DNA of 46,208 nucleotides from Clostridia bacterium (GTDB taxonomy: Bacteria; Bacillota_A; Clostridia; Oscillospirales; CAG-272). This document shows positions 15,772 to 24,104 of the stretch, in pieces. Location of the stretch: contig JAFTKI010000028.1 in the NCBI GenBank assembly GCA_017453335.1, positions 1 through 46,208 of the forward strand, in the 5' to 3' direction. The first letter of the stretch is position 1. Every line of letters starts with the position of its first letter. The translations under genes and the position numbers were made by a program. The notes below the pieces were generated by a model. That model had not been told where the DNA came from. It searched no databases and saw only the letters and a list, made by a program, of their open reading frames with translations.

Positions 15772-16616
15772 TGAAAAAGATTGGATTTGTAGATTATTAT
15801 CTGAGCGAGTGGCATGCCAATAACTATCCCGTATGGTTTAAGGCTGTTAACGAAGAAATGGGCACCGATTATGAGGTTGCCTATGCATGGGCTGAGTTGG
15901 ATGTTTCCCCCATTGACGGTGTAACCTCCGCACAGTGGTGCGAAAAGTTCGGCGCACAGCTTTGCTCTTCTCTTGAGGAGCTTTGCGAAAAGAGTGATTA
16001 CATCATCGTTCTCGCTCCCTCCGACCCCGAAAAGCACCTGCCCTTTGCACGCACCGTATTGAAGTACGGCAAGCCCACCTTTATCGATAAGACCTTTGCT
16101 CCCAACAGCGCAGAGGCAAACGAAATGTTTGAGCTGGGCGAAAAGTACGGCACGAAGTTCTTCAGCACCTCCGCACTCCGTTGCGCAACCGAGCTGGAGA
16201 AATTCGAGGGCGTTACCAACCTGATGGTAACCGGCGGCGGCTCCAACCTGCCCGAGTATTCGGTACATATCATTGAGATCGCTGTATCGCTCCTGCAGGA
16301 TCCCGTAAAGCGCGTTATGATGGAAGCAAAATCTCAGATGCGCTTCTGCCATGCAGAAACCGTTTCGGGTAAGACCGCAACCCTTTGCTATATGCCCGGC
16401 TTTGGCTACAGCGTAGCAGGCGAGCTGGCTGACGGTAAGGGTCGCCACAAGATGATCACCTCCCCCTTCTTCAACATATTGATGGGCAAGATCATCACCT
16501 TCTTCGAAACCAACGGTGAGTATCCCTTTGATCCCGCCGAAACCCGCGAGGTTATGCGTGTTCGCGATGCAGTCTTGAAGGCTGAAGCAGCACACGGCAC
16601 TTGGATCGAAGTATAA
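15771..16616 (+). CDS. Gfo/Idh/MocA-like protein lacking the usual dinucleotide motif
   Basis: The 281-residue protein has an overall layout like a shortened Gfo/Idh/MocA oxidoreductase: alternating strands and helices, a YIIVLAPSDPEKH segment, and FIDKTFAPN where EKP-type proteins have their catalytic lysine. However, the N-terminus (KKIGFVDYYLSEWH) has no GxGxxG. It overlaps the preceding dehydrogenase gene by one base. It may be a partner subunit, an enzyme using another cofactor, or a dehydrogenase that binds NAD atypically. A strong hairpin terminator follows. The function is unknown. Confidence 0.7.
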   Translation: MKKIGFVDYYLSEWHANNYPVWFKAVNEEMGTDYEVAYAWAELDVSPIDGVTSAQWCEKFGAQLCSSLEELCEKSDYIIVLAPSDPEKHLPFARTVLKYGKPTFIDKTFAPNSAEANEMFELGEKYGTKFFSTSALRCATELEKFEGVTNLMVTGGGSNLPEYSVHIIEIAVSLLQDPVKRVMMEAKSQMRFCHAETVSGKTATLCYMPGFGYSVAGELADGKGRHKMITSPFFNILMGKIITFFETNGEYPFDPAETREVMRVRDAVLKAEAAHGTWIEV

Positions 16617-16635
16617 TCAACCAAACAACAGAAAG

Positions 16636-16659
16636 CCCCTTGCACCGCGGTGCAAGGGG
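16636..16659. terminator. Convergent terminator
   Basis: Perfect 11-bp GC-rich arms (16636-16646 and 16649-16659) lie between the Gfo/Idh pair (+) and the glycosyltransferase (-). Confidence 0.85.
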
Positions 16660-16669
16660 TTCTTTGTGT

Positions 16670-17764
16670 TTATTTAGATAAATAGTCAACGATATGGCGG
16701 CAAAGCTGCTCTGCAGGTTGATGCGGCATAAATGCGTTCATTTGGCCTATCGATTGCTCGGAAAGCTTGGGATCGGAAAGCTGTTTGATCACCAGCTCAC
16801 GCGCGGACTTCCATTTTCTTGCCCCGCAGGCTACTCCGTTTTCAATTAGAAAGTTAAAATTCCGAGTCTCACAACCGGGAACGGCGTTGATGAATACCAC
16901 AGGCAATCGCTTGGCGATGGCTTCGGTGGAGGTCAAGCCCCCGGGCTTAGTGATGTACAAGTCCGCCGCCGACATATAGGATGCCATTTCATTGGTAAAG
17001 GAAACAACGAACAGGCGTTCGTTTGCTTTCTCACGCAGGGCGTCGTACACCTTGCGGTTCTTTCCGCACAGCACACAAAGGCAGGTATCGGACGGTAAAC
17101 GCTCCAGCAAGCGCATCGCCTCCTTGCCCAGATTCCCCGCACCCATGCTTCCGCCGCCCAGCAGGACGATTCGTTGATCCTGCGGCAATTCCAAAGCGCG
17201 GCGCGCCGCTTGCTTGTCAGCTTTTTGGTGAAACACCTCCAGGATCGGAATACCCGTTGCCTGCAATTTATCCGCTGAGATCCCCGCACGGATAAATTCG
17301 TCAAACAGAAGCTTGTGCGGAACAAAATACAGGTCTGCCCCCGACTCCGCAACACCGGGACTGCAGGTATAATCGGTTGCAACAAAGAAAAACGGAACGT
17401 TCACCGTGTATTTGTCTTTCACAGCCGCCATCATCAGCCCCGCAAAGGAATGCACGCAAGCAACGCCGTCAAAGCCCTCTTGGAGCTTTTGGTACAACCC
17501 ATCGGCACCCTTAGCGCATCTGTTGTAAATGAATTTCGGCGGATGCTTTTCTTCATAGCGGTAGCCAAAGCCAAACAGACGCGGCCATTTCCGATAAACG
17601 TAGGAATGTCCCCAGCTGATAAAGCCCGAAACGCGTTCCGAAATATATGACAGGCAGTCTGCTATCTCGCAGGAAACTCCCTGTTTTTCAAATTGCTCGG
17701 CAATCGCTTTTGCGGTGGAGTTATGCCCTCCCCCCGTGTTCGCCGACAGAATCAGTATTCGCAT
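16670..17764 (-). CDS. MGDG synthase/UgtP-type processive diacylglycerol glycosyltransferase
   Basis: The 364-residue GT28-like glycosyltransferase begins MRILILSANTGGGHNSTA, the lipid-acceptor motif of monogalactosyldiacylglycerol synthases and UgtP. The C-terminal nucleotide-sugar site includes VLLGGGSMGAGN and LYITKPGGLTSTEA (the PGG-x-T-x-x-E signature). It should transfer a hexose from UDP- or GDP-sugar to diacylglycerol or a related lipid at the inner membrane face. The chosen ATG follows a gaggag RBS, and its first 44 nt overlap the upstream acyltransferase gene. It is last in a three-gene minus operon with a PAP2 phosphatase. Confidence 0.88.
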   Translation of the reverse strand: MRILILSANTGGGHNSTAKAIAEQFEKQGVSCEIADCLSYISERVSGFISWGHSYVYRKWPRLFGFGYRYEEKHPPKFIYNRCAKGADGLYQKLQEGFDGVACVHSFAGLMMAAVKDKYTVNVPFFFVATDYTCSPGVAESGADLYFVPHKLLFDEFIRAGISADKLQATGIPILEVFHQKADKQAARRALELPQDQRIVLLGGGSMGAGNLGKEAMRLLERLPSDTCLCVLCGKNRKVYDALREKANERLFVVSFTNEMASYMSAADLYITKPGGLTSTEAIAKRLPVVFINAVPGCETRNFNFLIENGVACGARKWKSARELVIKQLSDPKLSEQSIGQMNAFMPHQPAEQLCRHIVDYLSK

Positions 17765-18236
17765 TTCGTTTTTTCTCCTCTCGCGCCTCCAAGCGCTTTG
17801 CAAGCGATACGAAGGCTGGTCGGTTATATCTTTGAATCAAAATAAACGGAATGTTACACAAAATCGTGATAACGGATAAAAGGATGCCAACCCAGTTCCA
17901 CCAGAAAAAAAAGATTACAGGGGAAAGAATACAAAGACCGATGTGTGTCAGCTCAGCGCGACAGGTCTCGCGTACCAGCACCCACATATGCTCAGCAGTT
18001 GGCGAGCTTCCCACCCGTTTCGGCACCATATCCTTCATGATACGGCTCATATCGGGCAGATGAGACTTCCACGACCGTATGCGGAGCTTATTGTATATTT
18101 TCCCGTTTTTTTCCCAAGCGTAGAGTCGGCAAGGAAACCGATCGTAACGCAGCCACCGAGCGGGCAAAGCCTCGCCGATGAAATGTGCCGCGATCCCCAA
18201 GCCCGCAACATATAATACACTGTAAAGAAATGCCAC
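17721..18236 (-). CDS. CrtO-like membrane acyltransferase (glycosyl-4,4'-diaponeurosporenoate acyltransferase family)
   Basis: The 171-residue membrane protein has hydrophobic segments near residues 3-22 and 105-135. The middle has the family's hallmark LYAWEKNGKIYNKLRIRSWK, then LPDMSRI and ETCRAELTHI. In Staphylococcus aureus the CrtO family member acylates a glucosylated carotenoid. No carotenoid genes are visible here. Its position between a PAP2 phosphatase and a lipid glycosyltransferase suggests that it acylates a glycolipid sugar. A GTG start follows an aggaggac RBS that overlaps the PAP2 stop. It overlaps the next gene by 44 nt. The assignment rests on remembered family motifs. Confidence 0.72.
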   Translation of the reverse strand: MAFLYSVLYVAGLGIAAHFIGEALPARWLRYDRFPCRLYAWEKNGKIYNKLRIRSWKSHLPDMSRIMKDMVPKRVGSSPTAEHMWVLVRETCRAELTHIGLCILSPVIFFFWWNWVGILLSVITILCNIPFILIQRYNRPAFVSLAKRLEAREEKKRNANTDSVGEHGGRA

Positions 18237-18247
18237 TGACCGTCCTC

Positions 18248-18973
18248 CTATGCCTCGGGAATGGTCGCGTCGTTCTCGGACGGCTTACAGATCCAACAAA
18301 AGACCAACGGATAGCAGACCGCGCAAACGCCGAGTGCGGCAAAAACGTCGATTACCGAGTGCTGTCTCAAAAACACGGTGGACAGGGTGATGAGCAGAGT
18401 TGTAACAATGAAAAAGAGCTTCCAGCCCCATCCGCTCAAATACTTGCTATGTAGTCCCGCAAAGCACACGGCAAAGGAACCCAGCACGTGGATCGACGGA
18501 CACACGTTCGTGTTGGTATCGAACGAATACAGCCCGCGGACACAGTCTATCAGGATATTGTCACGCGGAAAATCGGTAGGACGCAGCGATTGCTGATTGG
18601 GCCACAGAAAATACAGAATAATGGTGAAGGTATAGCTGAAGATCACAAACCAGGAAAAATAACGGAATGCCTGAATATCAAACAGCAAACCGTAAAGCAT
18701 GATCCCCACCAAAAAAACGAACCAGAACCAATACGGGATCAAAAACCATTCGCAAAGCGGAATGTAATTATCCCACGAGCAAAAAACATCCTGATAGATC
18801 AAGGGGGATCCCGTAATTGCTTTCCAAATAATCGGCCATATACGCTCAACAGTCAAAAAAAACAGACCGTACACGGGCCAATACAAAAGCAATAAAAGGT
18901 GCTTATACTTGGCGGATCTGATATTGGAAGGCCGCAGATCCTTATAATAAGCAAAAGCATTTTTTAAACTCAT
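18248..18973 (-). CDS. PAP2-superfamily membrane phosphatase/phosphotransferase
   Basis: The 241-residue protein has about six membrane segments. The second and third PAP2 motifs are visible: CPSIHVLGSF (P-S-x-H) and LRQHSVIDV (R-x3-H-x3-D analogue). The first is reduced to SLRP. It resembles the bacterial inositolphosphotransferase/Aur1-like branch more than simple PgpB, because of the long loop before the first motif. It could dephosphorylate phosphatidate to diacylglycerol for the downstream glycosyltransferase, or transfer a phosphorylated headgroup. The ATG at 18973 follows aaagga; a TTG 6 nt earlier is less likely. It heads the operon and has a good promoter. Confidence 0.85.
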   Translation of the reverse strand: MSLKNAFAYYKDLRPSNIRSAKYKHLLLLLYWPVYGLFFLTVERIWPIIWKAITGSPLIYQDVFCSWDNYIPLCEWFLIPYWFWFVFLVGIMLYGLLFDIQAFRYFSWFVIFSYTFTIILYFLWPNQQSLRPTDFPRDNILIDCVRGLYSFDTNTNVCPSIHVLGSFAVCFAGLHSKYLSGWGWKLFFIVTTLLITLSTVFLRQHSVIDVFAALGVCAVCYPLVFCWICKPSENDATIPEA

Positions 18974-19035
18974 TTTCAAATCCTTTTCTCAAATCACACT
19001 TCATTCACAAAAAACGCAAAAATTTTCTAAACTTT

Positions 19036-19064
19036 ATTATACCATAGTTGTTTAAAAATTGCAA
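19036..19064 (-). promoter_or_regulatory. Promoter of the PAP2/CrtO/glycosyltransferase operon
   Basis: On the minus strand TTGCAA (19059-19064), 17 bp, TATAAT (19036-19041). Confidence 0.75.
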
Positions 19065-19113
19065 CCTCTTTTCATTTATTTCAAAAAAATTAAAATTATT
19101 CATAAAATAAAAC

Positions 19114-20180
19114 TTACAAAAGCTTCTCTGTTTTGCCCGATTCCAGCAACAGCTTTATCAAAACGGCAACGATCGGTGAGATCAACATTCCCAAAAAGCC
19201 AAACAGATACCACCCCGCAAAGGTTGCAAACAGCGCAAAAACAGGATGAAGGCCAAACTTTTTCCAAGAACCTTCGGCTCCACGACCTGACGAACCACCA
19301 AAACGACCACATATAAGATCAGCAGCCCAACACCGAAAAAATATTGGCGGCTTACAAATGCAATACACGCCCAAGGAACCAGCACGGTTCCCACGCCGAG
19401 AACAGGCAAAAGATCCACCAACGCAATCACCAACGCAAGCAAAAAGGCATACTTCTGGCGCAGGATCAGAAAGCCTGCCAGCAGCAAGGCAAAGGTCAGG
19501 AGAAGAAGCAACAGATAAGCTCTCAGAAAACGCCACGAAAACGTCTTGATCCGCCCTTTCCACACGGGCAGACGCTTTTGCACTGAAACGGGCAAGCAAA
19601 GAACCAACGAGTGAAGCAGATCGTTCTCGGACGTGCAAAAATAAAATCCCGATATCACGGTGATCAGAACAACAAACAAAAGATCAGGCAGCGCCGAAAG
19701 CAACGATGCGATCAGATTCGGCAGCTCAGCCGACAGGGTGACCATCACCCCCGAAACCGAATCGGCAAGCAGTTGGTTGATCTCCTCCCGATAGGCAGAA
19801 AAACGTGCCAAAAACGGGATCTTCTCTGCCGCAAACGCAAAAAAGTCACGATTTTCTTCCGCACCGTCAGAGGATCGGTCCAAGAAGTTGTTTACAAACT
19901 CCCCCAATTCCGCCGCCAATCGGTCGATAGACAGCCAAATGATTGCAAAAAGCAGACCGAGAAAGAGCAACAGCAACAGGGTGGCACACAGCTTTTTCGG
20001 AAGCCTCAACCGCACGGAAAGCTTGCCCGCCAAAGGACGGATCACCAAAGAGAGCCCCCACGCAATCAGAAACGGAAGCAAAACGGGAAACAGATATCGG
20101 AATCCCATGATCACAGCAAATGCCAAAAAAGCAATGCAGATCAGCATCGCCGCCCATTTTTCCCATACGCTCTTCTCCAT
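19114..20180 (-). pseudogene. AI-2E-family transporter (YdiK/PerM type) with a frameshift
   Basis: From the ATG at 20180 (aaggagg RBS) the frame codes for a typical AI-2E-family permease with about eight membrane segments, including LVDLLPVLGVGTVLVPWA and VVEPKVLGKS. Beyond KVLGKS it runs into an unrelated tail and stops at 19182. The expected family C-terminus (GLHPVFALFATFAG, then FGFLGMLISPIVAVLIKLLL) is intact in the -1 frame, which stops at 19114. The switch falls at 19251-19265, and one missing G would explain it. It could be a real inactivating deletion, an assembly error, or less likely slippage at five A residues. The family exports or imports small molecules, and the name does not prove an AI-2 role. 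Confidence 0.8.
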
Positions 20181-20258
20181 AAAGCATCGCCTCCTTGTCC
20201 CCTTTTCACTATTTTATCCGCGCAGATTGTAAATTATTTCTCAAAAGCACAGAAAACC

Positions 20259-20287
20259 TTGACAAAGCACGCTTTTTTTGATACAAT
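20259..20287 (+). promoter_or_regulatory. Promoter of the cyclophilin operon
   Basis: TTGACA (20259-20264), 17 bp, TACAAT (20282-20287). Confidence 0.75.
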
Positions 20288-20320
20288 TTTATGTGATACC
20301 CAAGAAAGGACAGATAAAAT

Positions 20321-21160
20321 ATGGGAAAACAATCAAACTCAAATAATGCCGAACAGCTCAGACAATTTCGAAATGACTTGCGACAAAAGCAAAAGGACGC
20401 CAAAAAGCGCCAAACAAAAATGACGCTCCTGATCGTTGCATCGGCACTGGTCGTGTGCGCAGTTATAGCTCTCCTGATCCTGCTTTTGAACAACCCTGCG
20501 GATACCGACACAAGCGCCCCCAACAATAACGATTCCATCAATTCGTCGAATGCCGGTCCCGAGCCTACCATGGACGATCTGGATTTTTCCGATATTGAGC
20601 TGAACTCCTTTACGGAAACCGAAGAGATCACCAACTATGTCCAGATGAGTGTGACCTACACCGATGCAGACGGCGCCCGCCAAACGGGAAATATCGTGAT
20701 TCGTTTGTTTGACGAGGTTGCGCCTACCACAGTAAAGAATTTCCAGGACCTGGTGAAAAAAGGATTCTATAACGGCTCCTCCTTCCACCGTGTGGTGAAG
20801 GATTTTATGATCCAAGGCGGAAGTGCTACGGGTGAAGCATCGCTCACGCCGATTCAAGGTGAGTTTACCAACAACGGTTTTGTCAACAACCTTGAGCATA
20901 TTCGCGGCGTGGTCTCGATGGCAAGAACCGCAACGGATAAGAACTCGGCAACCTCGCAGTTCTTTATTGTACACAAGGATACAATAGAACTTGATGCCAA
21001 TTATGCATCCTTTGGTTACATAGTGTACGGTATGGAAACGGTTGATGCCATCGCCGAGACCGAGGTAGTTGCCAATCCGAATATGAATAACGAGGTCTCC
21101 TCTCCCGTTCACGACATCACCATCAACTATATGAAGTTTATCACCTACGAGAAAGACTGA
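20321..21160 (+). CDS. Membrane-anchored cyclophilin-type peptidyl-prolyl isomerase
   Basis: The 279-residue protein has a basic cytoplasmic start (about 1-33), one membrane helix (about 34-56), a Thr/Asn-rich linker and an extracellular cyclophilin domain (about 105-275). Hallmarks are FHRVVKDFMIQGG (with the catalytic Arg), SMARTATDKNSATSQFFI and the later ASFGYIVYGMETVD. It should catalyse cis-trans isomerisation of proline bonds in exported proteins. The helix has no clear lipobox, so it is anchored by the helix itself. The following regulator gene begins 3 nt after its stop. Confidence 0.92.
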   Translation: MGKQSNSNNAEQLRQFRNDLRQKQKDAKKRQTKMTLLIVASALVVCAVIALLILLLNNPADTDTSAPNNNDSINSSNAGPEPTMDDLDFSDIELNSFTETEEITNYVQMSVTYTDADGARQTGNIVIRLFDEVAPTTVKNFQDLVKKGFYNGSSFHRVVKDFMIQGGSATGEASLTPIQGEFTNNGFVNNLEHIRGVVSMARTATDKNSATSQFFIVHKDTIELDANYASFGYIVYGMETVDAIAETEVVANPNMNNEVSSPVHDITINYMKFITYEKD

Positions 21161-21163
21161 CCG

Positions 21164-21835
21164 ATGCTCGTTTTGGTAACAACACAACCAACACGCCGTG
21201 CCGCGCTTGTAAAAAGCTTGAACGAGCACGGCGTGTTCGTTTACATCACCTCTTATGAGCAGGCAGAGAAAACGGTTCGTAAGAAGGATACAGGCGGCGT
21301 ATTGCTGGATTGCGTGGGCAAATTGCCCTCGGGGGAACGGCTCTGCGCGCTGCTGCGAGAAGACTATCCGCAAATGCCGATTGCCGCGATCGTAACCGAA
21401 GCCGCTGTTCCCTCTATGGAGATCAATCGGCTGCTGCGTGAAGTCAATGAAAAAGCACTGCTTGCAGACGCCCTGGACTTTTGCACACAGAACTGCAGCT
21501 ACCGTGCGCATCAGCTTTCCACCTATTGCCTGTCGGTTGGAAACGCTCCCGAGGAAACGCTGTATATGGGTTACCGCCTGCCGCTTTCTCCAAAGGAGCA
21601 TGCGCTTTTGCGGTTTCTGTTTTATCGATGGCCTTCTTACACATCTCCCAACGATCTGTTGGAGCTGTGCTATTTCGACAGCAACGCATCCAAACAAAAT
21701 CTGACCGTACAGATCGCACGTATTAACCGCCACGCAAAAGAACTCGGCTTACAGCCCTTGATCGTCAACCGTCGCGGTATCGGCTACCGCTTACGCAGCG
21801 GGATCGTGGAAGAGCCTCTCCCCGCCGTGAAATAA
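21164..21835 (+). CDS. Orphan OmpR/PhoB-type regulator with degenerate receiver
   Basis: The 223-residue protein has a C-terminal winged helix of the OmpR/PhoB class: SPKEHALLRFL, then LTVQIARINRHAKELG, and the wing VNRRGIGYRL. The N-terminal half has the size and rhythm of a receiver domain. D49 (GVLLDC) is at the phosphoacceptor position, but the usual acidic pair after strand 1 is replaced by TTQPT and the switch Lys is not evident. It is therefore probably a pseudo-receiver, controlled other than by phosphorylation. No histidine kinase is adjacent. It follows the cyclophilin gene by 3 nt. Targets are unknown. Confidence 0.85.
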   Translation: MLVLVTTQPTRRAALVKSLNEHGVFVYITSYEQAEKTVRKKDTGGVLLDCVGKLPSGERLCALLREDYPQMPIAAIVTEAAVPSMEINRLLREVNEKALLADALDFCTQNCSYRAHQLSTYCLSVGNAPEETLYMGYRLPLSPKEHALLRFLFYRWPSYTSPNDLLELCYFDSNASKQNLTVQIARINRHAKELGLQPLIVNRRGIGYRLRSGIVEEPLPAVK

Positions 21836-21860
21836 TTTGATGAAAGGTAATATAGCATTT

Positions 21861-22685
21861 ATGAGAAAAATCGGAATCAACGCGGAAATCGGATTTGGAA
21901 TCGAAGTTCCCGAAATGATGGCTCGCATCCGCGATGCAGGCTTTGATGCGGTGTTTGTAAGCTGGTACGACGATTGTCCGCTTGCCGCTTGGAAGGCAGA
22001 ATCACTGGCACTTGGGCTTGAAATGCCCTTTATTCACGCACCCTTTAGTAAAATCGAGTATATATGGGAAGACCACGAGCTGGGCGATTGGGTGCTTGGA
22101 ACACAACTGGCGTGTGTGGAAGACGCCGCTAAAAACGACATTCCGATCGTAGTCTGCCACGTTTACAAGGGATTTGACAAAGAAAAAAAGCCTACCGAGA
22201 TCGGTCTTGCGCGAATCAAAAAGCTGCTTGATTTCGCCGCAGAAAAAGGCGTTCGCGTTGCCTTTGAGAACACCGAGGGCGAGATCTATCTGGACGCTGT
22301 GCTGAAAGCCTTTTGGGATCATCCCGCTACGGGCTTTTGCATTGACTCGGGACACGAGCTTTGCTATAACTACGGTCACGATCTGATCTCCAAGTACGGC
22401 GAAAAGCTGATCGCTACTCATATCGATGATAACCTCGGAATTTCGGGAGAATCGATCTTCTGGCATGATGACCTGCACGTTCTGCCGTGGGACGGAAGGG
22501 TTGATTTCGATAGCTTTGTAAAACGCGTCAAGGCAACCGATTTCTCCGATCCCTTGATGTTTGAATTGACCGTAAAAAGCAAACCGAATCGCACCGAAAA
22601 CGACCGCTACCGCGAAATGGGCTGTGATGCCTACCTCAAAGAGGCCTACGCCCGCGCTTGCCGCTTGGCAAAAATGTTTGATTGA
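21861..22685 (+). CDS. Sugar phosphate isomerase/epimerase (AP endonuclease-2-type TIM barrel)
   Basis: The 274-residue xylose-isomerase-like TIM barrel has metal-binding segments with spaced acid/His residues: FIHAPFSK, VVCHVYKG, VAFENTEGEIY, FCIDSGHE, ATHIDDNLG and the final FELT. The family covers sugar-phosphate epimerases and hydroxypyruvate- or inosose-type isomerases. The substrate is unknown. The start is uncertain. The ATG at 21861 begins exactly at the first barrel strand, while an ATG at 21840 and a TTG at 21837 are also in frame. It follows the regulator gene by about 25 nt and is probably the third gene of that operon. Confidence 0.82.
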   Translation: MRKIGINAEIGFGIEVPEMMARIRDAGFDAVFVSWYDDCPLAAWKAESLALGLEMPFIHAPFSKIEYIWEDHELGDWVLGTQLACVEDAAKNDIPIVVCHVYKGFDKEKKPTEIGLARIKKLLDFAAEKGVRVAFENTEGEIYLDAVLKAFWDHPATGFCIDSGHELCYNYGHDLISKYGEKLIATHIDDNLGISGESIFWHDDLHVLPWDGRVDFDSFVKRVKATDFSDPLMFELTVKSKPNRTENDRYREMGCDAYLKEAYARACRLAKMFD

Positions 22686-22696
22686 GAATCAATATT

Positions 22697-22936
22697 TTTT
22701 GGGGCTGAGTCATTCAGATGCAGAAGACGTGATTTGCCGCTTGTCGCCGTACAAAGGTACGGCAGAGAGGCAAAGCGCGGCTAAAAAGCCACATAAAACG
22801 AGGAAATCCGCCGATTTTTTGTCGGCGGATTTCAACATTCTAAGAAAAAATTGTAAAAATCAGTTGTTTTTTCAGTTGTTTTTTCTTTTTCCTACTCCGT
22901 GGCTTTTGTTCTGCGCTGAATGAATCAGCCCCAAAA
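22697..22936. repeat. 240-bp nested inverted-repeat element (MITE-like or structured RNA)
   Basis: The outer arms are 22697-22725 and 22909-22936, about 28 bp, with one mismatch plus one small indel. A second pair lies inside: AAAAGCCAC (22784-22792) with GTGGCTTTT (22899-22907). Two local hairpins follow: 22746-22763 within TTTGCC/GGCAAA arms (22733-22738, 22769-22774), and a perfect 12-bp stem 22803-22814/22822-22833. No plausible protein is coded. It fills most of the gap between the isomerase and S1-protein genes. The hairpins may also terminate transcription. Confidence 0.75.
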
Positions 22937-22959
22937 GCTTTTAAAAATGTAATTTTTTA

Positions 22960-23925
22960 TCAAGTACAGGGATCAAAATTGCTCTCGATCACGCGTGAGG
23001 AGCTTGCGGGCGAGTACCGCCAATGTGAAAGATGCGTTACCTCATTGGGATTGATATAAAATTTCAGCAAAGACCGCGGTGCGCGGATCTCCGAAATATC
23101 GATCAGAATCAGCTTGATCTTCATTCGCTCGGGAACGATGCTCTTGATGTACACCGCGGCGGTCTGTCCGATCTTTTTGGAGACCTCCTCGCCATTGTCC
23201 TCACGCAATTCGGCAAGCCCCGCAAGGTTGGGAGCCAGCTCGATAAATACGCCGTACGGCTCCACGCTTCGGATGATCCCCGTTACGGTCTGCCCCACCT
23301 CAAACGCGGCGGCGTTTTCCTCCCACGTTCCCAAAAGCTCACGCAGGGTAACGTAGATCCGACCGCTTTCTCGGTCAATGCTCTTGATAACTACCGTAAG
23401 CTCGGTTCCGTTGCACAGGCGGTCGCGCGGGTGAGCGATCCTTGACACCGAAATGCAATCCACCGACAAAAGCGATGCCACTCCGCAACCGATATCCAAA
23501 AATGCCCCGAACGGCTCCAGGTGAGTGACCTTTGCGCGAATCAGATCTCCCGGGCATGCGGTTGCGAGAAGATTGGAAAGACGCTCCTTTTGTGCAAGGC
23601 GGCGCGAGAGGATCGCCACAAGGCGTCCGTTTCGCATCTCCAAGGCAAGAATCCGAACGGCTACGGGCTTCCCGACACGCGAAATAATGGCAATATCTTT
23701 TCTTGTTTCTCCCGCACGGCAAAACAGAACCTCCTCGGCGGCAAGGATCCCCTGCGCACAGCCAAGATCAACGTGCAGACAAAGATCGTTGTCACACAGC
23801 GTAACGCGCCCTTCAACGATCACGCCGTTTTGCATGGCACGCTCCAAGCCTGCGGGCGTGGCAAGCAATTCGCAGTTTTCGGGAGTATTCAAAAGCGCAC
23901 CCTCGGGCAGATACTTTATATTCAT
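22960..23925 (-). CDS. S1 RNA-binding-domain protein (RpsA-like)
   Basis: The 321-residue protein has three S1-type OB folds. The first (about 34-110) is degenerate. The second (about 126-196) has the motifs GDLIRAKVTHLEPFGAFLDI and SGRIYVTLREL. The third (about 210-277) has GQTVTGIIRSVEPYGVFIEL. It is shorter than E. coli S1, as is common in clostridia, and may act as ribosomal protein S1 or as an RNA-binding regulator. The ATG at 23925 begins MNIKYLPEG; longer in-frame starts run into low-quality sequence. The RBS is weak. It is divergent from the spoVAF-like gene. Confidence 0.85.
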   Translation of the reverse strand: MNIKYLPEGALLNTPENCELLATPAGLERAMQNGVIVEGRVTLCDNDLCLHVDLGCAQGILAAEEVLFCRAGETRKDIAIISRVGKPVAVRILALEMRNGRLVAILSRRLAQKERLSNLLATACPGDLIRAKVTHLEPFGAFLDIGCGVASLLSVDCISVSRIAHPRDRLCNGTELTVVIKSIDRESGRIYVTLRELLGTWEENAAAFEVGQTVTGIIRSVEPYGVFIELAPNLAGLAELREDNGEEVSKKIGQTAAVYIKSIVPERMKIKLILIDISEIRAPRSLLKFYINPNEVTHLSHWRYSPASSSRVIESNFDPCT

Positions 23926-24104
23926 GGTACTTCTTTCAATCCTTTCTTTACAGCACGCGGCAGACAAAGAATCTGTCGCGTGATCATCGCATTTTTGTAC
24001 AGTATATGCGGAGAAAGCCTCAAAAAGACCGAATACGCGTTGGTTTTGGTATAGAGATCGCAAAATTCGGGAAAGATAAGAGCAATCAATTTTCGAGGTG
24101 TAAT

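Noticed and set aside
19251..19265. Programmed -1 frameshift
   Set aside because: There is no proper X-XXY-YYZ slippery heptamer in frame, and the family is not known for frameshifting; a missing base is simpler.
22624..22923. 99-codon plus-strand frame across the nested repeat
   Set aside because: It overlaps the isomerase end and the inverted-repeat element, with low-complexity sequence and no RBS.
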